Part shown: positions 30,722 through 39,454 of the stretch, piece by piece
How the letters are laid out: each line of letters starts with the position of its first letter
Position numbering within the stretch: the stretch's first letter is position 1
Program-made: the position numbers and the translations under genes
The notes under the pieces: generated by a model
What the model saw: the letters and a program-made list of their open reading frames with translations, nothing else
What the model was told of the DNA's origin: nothing
The model's database searches: none
Assembly: GCA_007570785.1 (NCBI GenBank)
Contig: ML660201.1
Span: 49,818,316 to 49,882,315 of the forward strand
Reading direction: 5' to 3'
DNA from: Antilocapra americana
Lineage: Eukaryota > Chordata > Mammalia > Artiodactyla > Antilocapridae
DNA length: 64,000 nt

Positions 30722-31098
30722 GTCGTCTCTCTAGTTGTGGTGAGAGTTTCTCATTGTGGTGGCTTCTCTTGTTGCAGAGCACAGGCTCAGCAGTTGTGGT
30801 CCACAGGCCCCAACCATGCATGTAAGTCTTCCCGGAGCAAGGATTGAACCCGTGTCCCCAACACTGGCAGGCAGTTTCTATTTTTTTAGTTAGGAAGATA
30901 ATTGGTTTACAATATTGTGTTGGTTTCTGCCATACAGCAACACGAATCAGTCATAATTATACAGATATATCCCCTCTCCTCTCCCCTCCTATCCCATCCC
31001 TCTAGGTCATCACAGAGTGCCAGGCTGGGCTCCCTGTGTTATATAGCACCTTCTCACTAAACATGTAGATTCTTAACCACTGGACCACCAGGGAAGTC
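30722..31098 (-). mobile_element. CHR-type SINE, antisense, split by an L1 insert
   Basis: Left part 30722-30875 ('TCTCTAGTTGTGGTGAGAGT', 'GATTGAACCCGTGTCCCCAA', GGCAGGCAG). The matching end 'TAACCACTGGACCACCAGGG' with AAGTCC appears only at 31067-31098, after the L1 piece. The two halves complete one SINE. Confidence 0.85.
30880..31066 (-). mobile_element. L1 3' end, antisense, inserted in a CHR SINE
   Basis: Poly-T, 'GATAATTGGTTTACAATATT', 'GCCATACAGCAACACGAATC' and 'TATAGCACCTTCTCACTAAA': the usual reversed ruminant L1 3' UTR. Confidence 0.85.
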
Positions 31099-31352
31099 CT
31101 GCAAATATTTTTTGCATGCCCGCCATTGTGCATGGCTTGCTCTCATCCTTGACTTGTTTCAGACTTAACTTTGCAGTCCTGTGAAGCTTCACTATATTTC
31201 CAGTTGTATATGACTTGTTCGTGGGCACAGAGCAACTTGAGTTAGAACTGGAACCCTACTCTGAAGATTCATGTACATCTTGGCTCTGTGTCCTGAAACC
31301 TTTCTTTTTCATCATTGTCTTGTCTTTCTTTTCTTCTCTTTTTCTTTCATAG

Positions 31353-31492
31353 GCTGGATTCAGCACCTTGGAGACAGAGTCAGGACCTGACCATCTGTGG
31401 ACCACCTGTGTGTGCCCTGTAGCCAAAGACCACCAAGAACAAAGTTGGATTTACTGATCTGTTGCAGGGAGGGAGGCTGTGTACATGCACAG
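31353..31492 (+). other. Orphan exon-like segment between strong splice signals
   Basis: A long pyrimidine tract (31316-31349) and CATAG acceptor precede a 140-bp segment ended by CACAG|GTAAGG. I recognise no protein in it; its forward frames contain stops. It could be a noncoding-RNA exon or chance. Confidence 0.3.
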
Positions 31493-32084
31493 GTAAGGAG
31501 TCACGGGGCCTCTCAGCACAAGGGACTTAGAATAGAATGTGGACTTGTGTTAAGTGCAGTGTGGGAAGTTTCAAGGAAGCAGGGGTTTGCTCTGGATTGA
31601 ATGGTGTCAGGAAGCAGGATTCTACCATCAGGAACTTCAGTTTTTATACAGAAGGTGAGATGAAGGCATCAGAGCTAAAACCATGGTTGTGAAGAGACAG
31701 CTGTCACTTGTGTTAGTTGGGTGATTTCTCTCGTGTGGGCAGAGTCTTGGTTTGTGTCTGTGCTCAGACATGACTACAGAATGGTCTTGTTTTGTCAGGC
31801 TTGTCTGAAGTTGGTGATGGGTGAGACTAGCTCTGTTTGAGAGAAGAACGTGGTACCTAGCTCTGATTGCCTGGCTGGTGGGAGCTTGATGCTAGGGACT
31901 GCTTTCGTTTTTGTCTTTACAAAGGCAAAGCTTTGATCCTCCAGATCCAGTCTTCTTTATATCCTAGTCTTGTATCTTCATGACGGGATAAGAATCCTCA
32001 CATCTAAAGAGGAGGAGGAGGGATGGATGAGAATGAGGAGGGGGATTTGCTTATGGTGGGGGTGGAGTAAAATAGTGTCTTAGT

Positions 32085-32645
32085 TTTGGTTCAGTTCAGC
32101 TCGGTCGTGTCCAACTCTTTGCGACCCCGTGAACCGCAGCACGCCAGGCCTCCCTGTCCATCACCAACTCCTGGAGTTCACCCAAACCCATGACCATTGA
32201 GTTGGTGATGCCATTCAACCACCTCATCTTCTGTCATCCCCTTCTCCTGCCCTCAATCTTTCCCAGCATCAGGGTCTTTCCCAATGAGTCAGCTCTTCAC
32301 ATCAGGTGGCCAAAGTATTCCAGCTTCAACATCAGTCCTTCCAATGAACACCCAGGACTGATCTCCTTTAGGATGGGCTGGTTGGATCTCCTTGCAGTCC
32401 AAGGGGCTCTCAAGAGTCTTCTCCAATGCCACAGTTCAAAAGCATCAATTCTTCTGCGCTCAGTTTTCTTTATAGTCCAACTCTCACATCCGTACATGAC
32501 TACTGGAAAAACCATAGCCTTGACTAGATGGATCTTTGTTGGCAAAGTAATGTCTCTGCTTTTTAATATGCTGTCTAGGTTGGTCATAACGTTCCTTCCA
32601 AGGAGTAAGAGTCTTTTAATTTCATGGCTTAGAGGATTCAAATCT
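32085..32645 (-). mobile_element. BovB (RTE) LINE 3' half, antisense
   Basis: 'GGTTCAGTTCAGCTCGGTCG' on the left. On the minus strand an open frame (32297-32674) reads RT-domain C-terminal motifs such as RDITLPTKIHLVKAMVFPVV and CESWTIKK. 5'-truncated. Confidence 0.92.
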
Positions 32646-33666
32646 CTGTAACCAAAATGGATCCAGGATTCCATTCCTCTGCCTGAATAGAATGATATTC
32701 CAAAGCCATGTTAAGCAGACAAGGGAAGGAATTAGGATAACCTTTGTAGGTAGGTGCCTTATGAATTATTGGAGGAAGTTCCAGGTCAAGGGGTGGGGCA
32801 GGCATAAGAAATGGCCATTTTTATTACAGATAACCCTCACGTAGAAAAGCAATGCACTCTCTTCGGAAACACAGGGTGATTGTACATTCCAGTTTTCTGG
32901 TATATCCTTGATTTAAGTAATGTAACTATTTGATACCCTACATATAGTTTGGCTACATATTATATTGTTCTATATAATTTTTTTTAGAAGTGCAAGAGAT
33001 TAACTGCGGGAAACACCTGTGAAAGAGCAAGGGCCCAAGAGGGCAGGAGCCAGCAGGGAGAGGTCTCTTCAACACAGGTCTGAACCTGTGTGAAGAGCAG
33101 CAGGAGGAAAAACAGACTGGGTAGGAAGAACCCCAGACTGCAATACACTTCTGAGAAAATCGAGGCCAGGCCTTTCGGGAGTTCCCAGGCTAAACTTTGC
33201 ACTTAGAGGGGTCACCTCTCTGGAGGGAATGGTTCTGTACTCAGTCACTGCCCAGAGGCAGCCAGACAGCCCAGGCTATCAGTCAACTCTTGGTCTTGGC
33301 AACAGGTTAGCTTCGGGCCATCTGAGCTGCACCCTCCACGGCCATACGTGTCTTCAGTCAGCAATACCTTTCTCTTTTTTTTTTTGAGTCACTGAAGCAG
33401 ATCAAGTCCTCCCAGAAGCAGAGGCCAAGACAGGATTAGACATGCAAGAGATCTGTTAGAGGAAATAAATGCCTGCGCAGGATAAAAGCGGGAAGAGAGG
33501 AGGGGGAAAAAAAGAACCTATACAAATGTGACTTACACTGTGAATAAATCCGTTCCTATAAGTGCTTTGTTGTTTTAAGCCTCTGGTAAGACATACACCC
33601 TGAATTTTGGCTTGGGAACTACGGTTTCTAAGACGTGTTAAATAACACTGTAATTTACGAAGGGCA

Positions 33667-33915
33667 AACAAGGTGATATGGGCATCCCTGGTGGCTCAGC
33701 AGCAAAGAGTCCGCCTGCAATGCAAGAGTCGCAGGAGCCACAGGTTCCATCCCTGGGTGGGGAAGATCCCCCTGGAGGAGGGCATGGCAACTCACTTCAG
33801 TATTCTGCCCTGGAGAATCCCCAGGGACCGAGGAGGCTGGTGGGCTGCAGTCCATGGGGCCACAAAAGGTCACACACAGCTGAGCGACTTAGCACCCACT
33901 CACTCAACAAGGTGA
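33667..33915 (+). mobile_element. Bov-tA SINE, sense, with 10-bp target-site duplication
   Basis: Body 33677-33905 ('GGCATCCCTGGTGGCTCAGC' to CACACACAGCTGAGCGACTT...). AACAAGGTGA flanks it at 33667-33676 and 33906-33915. Confidence 0.92.
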
Positions 33916-33950
33916 CGGAAGTACAGGAGAAGTGGACCTTCCTCAAGTTC

Positions 33951-34215
33951 ACCTCTGCCCGCGCGGACCTCGACCACCAGCCGGACACGACCTCAGAGCA
34001 GCGGTAGGGCGACTGCGCGCGCGCTGCTACAGCGCCTGCGCAAGACCCAGACTGAGGCTCCGCCCACAGAGGAGCCTGAAGCGGTGAGGCCGAGCCTGCT
34101 CAAGATGGCGGGCGGCATGGTGGGCGTCACCAGCTGTCAAGACCTTCAGCCGGGTGTAAGTCAAGCCTGAGGTGACTGGCCACTGCCTGGACGAGTTCCC
34201 CATCACCTATATAAG
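33951..34215. promoter_or_regulatory. CpG-rich promoter-like patch
   Basis: Dense CpG run 33958-34125 including GCGACTGCGCGCGCGCTGCT and 'AGCGCCTGCGCAAGACCCAG', which resemble NRF1-type GCGCA elements. CAAGATGGCGGGCGGCATGG follows at 34102-34121 and TATATAAG at 34208. No recognised gene starts here. It could be an orphan or lncRNA promoter, or the 5' end of an old retrocopy. Confidence 0.35.
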
Positions 34216-34455
34216 CCCACGAAGCACGGCTGGCCCAGCATGGAGCCACCCGCTCTTCCCGCTTCGACCCCCTCAAGTAGCTTGCGGGCCGGTAAAGGCA
34301 TGGACTTGGCTTTGGAAAGAAAGGAAGTGGAATCGAAAGCATCAAATCAGGATCTGCCTCAGCTACCCTTTTTTCCACATGGCTCCTTTCTATGAGATCT
34401 TCGCATGGGCCCTCGCCCTCACTGCTTCCCCACTTCTCTAAAGGGTGGTTTTGCC

Positions 34456-35089
34456 TGACGGGGGACATTGGGCTGGTAGAGCCGGTGCCTGGGTTACTGG
34501 GGGCGTAGGCGCTTCTCTCGTCCCAGAAAGAGTTCAGAGAAGAGACAGGGCGGTCAAGAAAGCAAAGTGAGGATTTAACTAAGCAACGGTACACTCTCAA
34601 AGGTGAGACACTGCACTGAGTTTCTTTGGCAAGCAGGACTTGGGGGATGTACAAATGAAGGGGTGGAATAGGCATTGGGGAGGGAGGGGTTTGGGGGGGT
34701 CACATACCCGGATTTTCATCCTAGCTTCACCTTGCCAAGGTGAGGAGGGATTTTTGTCCTTATGTAGTCTTGATGGGAAGTGTCATGACGATGCATGATA
34801 GGAACTTCTTATCTGCAAGGCTTGATTGTAATGAGAGCTTAGTAAGCAAAAGGTTACCTTTGGATGCCAGAAATTCCTACCTTTTCCCACCTTTCTTTAT
34901 CTGTCTCCAGGACACTTATCACCCCAAAATGTGTGGTTTACCATGAGTCCGAAGGGTCCTTCTTTGTCTGCCCAAGGACCCCCTTTGTTTACAGGATATA
35001 TGATTTCCTGCTATTCACCTCTGTGCCCCTTTCAGTTCGCACCTGGCTATCTCCCTGCTCCAACATTACTCCTTCAGGAAGTCTGGACA
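34456..35089 (-). mobile_element. Probable solo LTR of an endogenous retrovirus, antisense
   Basis: About 634 bp bounded on the plus strand by TG (34456) and CA (35089). Read on the minus strand it starts TGTCCAGACTTCCTGAAGGA and ends in a GGGACGAGAGAAGCGCC...CCCGTCA stretch, an LTR-like arrangement. No internal viral genes and no clear target-site duplication were found. Identification is from general appearance only. Confidence 0.4.
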
Positions 35090-35129
35090 CTTAAAGTCCT
35101 CTAAAGATGAAAGTATCTATGGTCCATCC

Positions 35130-35402
35130 TCTTTTTTTTTCTTTTTTAATTTTTATTTATTTATTGGCTGCGTTGTGTCTTCATTGCTTTGTGCAGACTC
35201 TCTCTAGTTGTCGTGAATGGGGGCTGAGACTCTGTAGTGGCGGTGCTCCGGCTTCAGTAGTTGCAGCATGGTGCGCTTGGTAGTTGCAGTGCGCGGACTT
35301 AGTTGCCCCAGGACATGTGAAATCTTCCCGATCAGGGCTCACACCCTGGTCCCTTCATTGGAAGGCTGATTCTTAACCACTAAACCACCAGGGAAGTTCT
35401 GG
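35130..35402 (-). mobile_element. CHR-type SINE, antisense
   Basis: 'TTTATTTATTGGCTGCGTTG', 'CTTCAGTAGTTGCAGCATGG', 'GACTTAGTTGCCCCAGGACA', 'ACCACTAAACCACCAGGGAA'. Poly-T at its start. Confidence 0.9.
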
Positions 35403-36029
35403 TCCATCTTCTGTAACTGCTTTGAACTGAGCATGAGTGTTGTCCCTGCCTGTGGGTCAAGATCTCCTTCCTGTCTGTGAGAGACAGGGATCTTAGGGTT
35501 GTTTACAGTTTTGAAGGTAGAGAGTAGATGCAGTGGATTGTGGTACCTTATCTTCAGGTGGGATAAATTAAAATCACTGATGCATCATCACTTAAAGAGC
35601 TGGAATCCAAATCCAGAGTTTCTTCCTGACCGGTATTTCACTACCAATGAGTAGCTTCAACCTGGTTTAAGGTTTTCCTGGTGGAACTTGCTGGTGAACT
35701 GGAGGAAACACTAGTTTCCCTATTTGACTCTGGCCTAGTTATTTGGCTTGTATGTCTTAATCTGAAAGACATTTTCCTACTACTACTGCATAGTTCTTTT
35801 CCCAACAATGCAAAACAGGAAAGCTACCCTTAGAGGATAAAGCCAGCCTCATCCCTCTGTCTTTGAGCAGCCTCAAAAATGCCAGGTCCCTTGCCAGGAG
35901 AGTGAACACCTCAAGAACAGGATCCAGGCCTCGTGGCCTAGCTTCCTTCAGAGCAATTGGCATATGGAAGGAGCTCAGTACTTACTAGTTGGCTGTTTGG
36001 AGAAATGGTTTGCACAAAGCTGTTTCTAC

Positions 36030-36130
36030 TAACAAAGTGAGACTCTGGCTCATTGTCTTGCAAGCTGCATGACCTTGGCTAGTCACTTAATCTCCCTGGG
36101 CCTCAGTTTTTTCATCTGAAGATTGTGTTG
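36030..36130 (+). mobile_element. MIR SINE fragment, sense
   Basis: 'TGCATGACCTTGGCTAGTCA' and 'TCCCTGGGCCTCAGTTTTTT' are MIR core sequence. Confidence 0.75.
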
Positions 36131-36509
36131 ATCTTTGAGCTGTTTCTCCTGTGACTGTGTTCTCATGCTTTACAAAACAGCAGTGCATTCTAGTGGAGAA
36201 AATGGTTAGTTTTGTAGATTGTGTCATGATTTTTAGCATGAAAGAGATACTTATAAACTGTGCTTTTCTTAAGTCACCCATGAAAAATAGGTGAAATAGA
36301 ATCTAATGTTAAGCTTCAGAGATAGCCCTGGAAAATCTGAGTGGAAAATGTGTTTTTATAGAATTTCTTCCCAGCAATCACAAATCCACACCAATGAACA
36401 TGACCATCAACTTCTTTTCACAAAAGTTTCACAGTCACATCATGAAATATCTGAAAACCTTCTTCAAGATTCAGGAAGGACTGAATGTAAATAATAGATA
36501 GTACATGGG

Positions 36510-36690
36510 CCTTGGAACTCAACAGACCTGAAATCTCTGTACTCCATTTTCTTCAACTATAAAATAGGCTTAATAAGACCGCTCTCCCAGGTTAGCATGA
36601 CTGTTGAGTGAGGTAATTCATGAGTTGTTGTCAGGACATAGTAAGGGGCTCGTGTCCCTTGTCAGTGCTCAGCACACAGTAGGCCGACTC
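36510..36690 (+). mobile_element. MIR SINE fragment, sense
   Basis: 'CTTCAACTATAAAATAGGCT', 'GACTGTTGAGTGAGGTAATT' and 'CAGTGCTCAGCACACAGTAG' in MIR order. Confidence 0.72.
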
Positions 36691-38029
36691 TGACCAGAGT
36701 TTGAACCAGTCTTCTTTGCTGTGCGACTAGCAGTTATGCAGGAAAGCCTGTGGTTTAGGGAGGTTGGGAGAGATTGATGGGTGAGTTGGCAACCAGGAAA
36801 GATATTACTGACACCTTGATTAAGCTCTTCTCCAAGGCAAAGAACTATAAAGAACTGAACTTGCAAAAGGAGTTTTTACCCAGTATTTTGCCTGACTGGC
36901 ACTTAAGGAAATATTTCAAATTGTCGCTTTGTTGGACATCCTCAAAATTTTTGCACACCAGGGCAGCACATGGTAAAGAGGGAAAGGGGTGATGATGAAA
37001 GAGGGCTCTACCATCAGTTCTAATAAACAGTAGTGTAGAAGCTGAAGATCTAGAAACCAGTGCCTTATCATTGTTTATGCACATTGGAAAAGTTTAATTT
37101 TGTAGCCAGGGCCATAAGGAATTAGTGAGGTGAGTGAGACATTTAACTGGGGTACAAAATTTAACGAAGTGCCTAAAAAACTCAGTAATCATGATACAAA
37201 ATATTTGAAGAGAGTGTTTTTAAAAATAAAAATTAATGCAAGCAACAACAGGTCAAAACTTAGAGCAAGATCCCAGGGGCAGGTGTACCCTAGCTTGAAG
37301 TCCGTAAGTCTCAGTGTCTTAAAAACGTAAGAGTTTTCGCAGCCGATTAAAAATGGTGGACGATTCTCTTGCTTATGCTGCCACCGGCTGCTGAAGTCAG
37401 GCAGTGCCACAGTGGCAGTTCTCTATCGCATATGCAAAGGCCTGGTGCCCTCTTGTGGGCATCCACCTAATGCAGGAACTTTGAAAACCTGTGGCCTCCA
37501 CATCCTGCTAGATAGCTGAGTTGGGTAAAAAGGGCCCAAGACTCAGCCAGACGGAGATCTGCATCTCATTTTTGCTTCTCATTTGCTAGGTCATCTTGAA
37601 AAAAAATCACATCACTGTTGTGAGCTTCAGTTTCTGCACCTATAATGAATGTCTTCCATCATTACATCTTCCTAACCCATTGAATTACTTGAGATGGTTT
37701 CCATGACAATGCCAGGCTGGCTGTGTGGCACAAAGTACACACACAGAGTTCACTGTAAGCTGTGTCCCCCAGCATAGCCCACTCCCCTTGATCAAATCAA
37801 AATATCATCAATTCACTACTGAAGGCAGGACACACTCAAAGACGACCAGGGAGAAAAGATGGCAGAAGTCCGCACAGGAGATGATGCCATGGCTGATCTG
37901 AGAAGACCTCCCCTAAGGGGGTTTACTAGAGCTGGGCCTACATTGTTGGATGGGCCAGAGCCGTTCACGGGGCCACTTCTCTGATGCTTTATCTCCGGGA
38001 AGGTCCAGTACCATGAGACAAGCATCACA

Positions 38030-38230
38030 GTGGTGGTGGAAAGGCCAAGGCCCTGGCAATCCTGGCTGTGCTGCTTACTGGCTCTGTGACCAACGGAAGT
38101 CACTCAGCTTCCCTGAGCCTCAACTTCCGTTTCTAAAAAACGGAGATAATAACGTGCCTGTCCCTGGTGGATAAGATTAAATAAGATGACTTAAGTAAAG
38201 TTCTTGCGCTTCGGTGGGCTCAATAAGTGG
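38030..38230 (+). mobile_element. MIR SINE, sense
   Basis: 'CTGTGCTGCTTACTGGCTCT', 'GTCACTCAGCTTCCCTGAGC', 'GAGATAATAACGTGCCTGTC' and a GCTCAATAAGTGG end: near-complete MIR. Confidence 0.8.
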
Positions 38231-38977
38231 TAGCAGGTATTGCTAGGATGGAACTTTCTTTTGGGAACACACCAGTTAGGCAGTGTTGACCACGCTCACT
38301 TTTGACTCCTATTCGGCAAGAAGGGGGATGCAGATATTCCTTGTGCGCAGACCATGCTCACCCCAGCAGGACTCAGCATGTCAGTGCCCCCCAGAAATGA
38401 ATCCCCAACAGAAAAGGGTGGGATGGGGTGTCCCTTCTGCCCTGGAGTTGTGGAGGGGATGCTGAAGTGGAGTCTTAGGATAAGAAGCCTGGAAATTGGA
38501 ATAAGGGCTGTAACTTAGATAACAATAGAGTATCAGTGTTCATTTCCGGACCTTGAGGAAACGCCCTTGCTTTCAGGAAACACACTTAAGTATTTAGGGG
38601 TAAAGGGGCATCACGTTTGTAATTTACTGTCAAACATTCAGGAAAACATAAAAGGATAAGCAAATAGGGGGAAATATTAGTGTTTGTGGAATCTGGTTGA
38701 AGGGTATTCGGGAATTCTTACAAATCTTTCTGTAAGAGGGAAATCAAATGAAATATGAAGTTGTTTAATTTTAAAAAGGCAGCTGCAGTCACAGGTTCCC
38801 CCCAACCCCGTTCTCTTCCTCCCTCCCCTTGTCTGTGCACCCAGCTCGCCATCCTTCACCACCTTTCTGCTCGCCTCCTAAGAGCCTTCTCCCAGGGATC
38901 CCAGAAGGGCTCCTGGACTCTCCCCTCCCGTGGGACCTGGCACAGACCGCAGCCACTCTCCGTCACGGTGCACCTAC

Positions 38978-38983
38978 TTTATT
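38978..38983 (-). promoter_or_regulatory. CLEC3B: CLEC3B polyadenylation signal AATAAA
   Basis: TTTATT on the plus strand reads AATAAA in the CLEC3B direction, 71 nt past the stop codon. Cleavage is therefore expected near 38955-38968, giving a short 3' UTR of about 90-100 nt. Confidence 0.85.
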
Positions 38984-39053
38984 TGCGAAAGAAGACACCC
39001 AGCGCGCGGGGGGCAGGGAGGTCCCCGCGCCCCGGCCCGGCCCTCCCGGCCCG

Positions 39054-39454
39054 CTAGACGATGGCGAACTGGCAGACGTAGGGCAGCTTGTCCCGGCAGC
39101 GCTTGTCGAACCACTTGCCATTGGCCGCGCCGGACAGGGTGGCGCAGTTCTCGACCTTGCCGCCGTCGGGCTGCGCGGTGATCTCCGTCTCCCAGTTCTT
39201 GTAGGCTATGTGGCCGCCGGTCATGTCCACCCAGGCGCCCTCGGACGCCATATCGTTGAAGCCCAGCCAGACCTCGGCCTCGCTGCCCACGCTCTGGCGC
39301 AGGTACTCGTACAGGGCGTCATTCTCGGAGCCCGTCTGCGGGGTGCCCAGGGTGCCCCCACGCGAGATGCAGTCCTCGCTGGCCTCGTGGAAGGTCTTTG
39401 CCTGGACGAAGGCCAGGAAGCACTTCATGTGGACCTTGGTACCCTTCAGACAGA
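39054..39454 (-). CDS. CLEC3B: CLEC3B exon 3 (C-type lectin-like domain, stop)
   Basis: A 401-nt coding part. The acceptor CTCCCAG lies just upstream (39455-39456 hold the AG). It encodes VCLKGTKVHMKCFLAF, SEDCISRGGTLGTPQTGSEN, WLGFNDMASEGAWVDMTGG, the calcium/kringle-site loop AQPDGGKVENC and WFDKRCRDKLPYVCQF: six cysteines in a long-form CTLD. Stop TAG at 39054-39056. GC-rich, which creates a long antisense open frame with no support. Confidence 0.98.

Larger units (their letters stand above)
21451..31352. other. Intergenic, repeat-rich (left half, CDCP1-CLEC3B interval)
   Basis: No gene recognised. Contents: Bov-tA (21735-21945), LTR-like remnant (22085-22490), MIR trace near 23790-23900, BovB antisense (24485-24995), CHR SINE (25300-25435), Bov-tA (26340-26556), Bov-tA (27208-27396), CHR SINE (27830-28178), Bov-tA (29228-29420 and 29632-29850), and a nested L1/SINE complex (30478-31098). 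Stretches 22490-24480, 25440-26300, 26573-27190, 27400-27830, 28180-29220 and 29850-30470 show nothing further. Confidence 0.75.
31493..33950. other. Intergenic (middle of CDCP1-CLEC3B interval)
   Basis: 31493-32080 is G/T-rich sequence of unknown origin. A BovB antisense copy lies at 32085-32645 and a Bov-tA with target-site duplication at 33667-33915. 32650-33660 is AT-rich, with a poly-T at about 33378-33388 and no recognised feature. Confidence 0.7.
35403..38950. other. Intergenic, mostly old repeats (CDCP1-CLEC3B interval, right part)
   Basis: MIR remnants at 36030-36130, 36510-36690 and 38030-38230 ('TGACCTTGGCTAGTCACTTA', 'CTGTGACCAACGGAAGTCAC'). An old L1-like 3' remnant lies at about 38520-38700 ('CACTTAAGTATTTAGGGGTA'). 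AT-rich unassigned DNA at 36700-37800. No coding gene seen. Confidence 0.65.
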
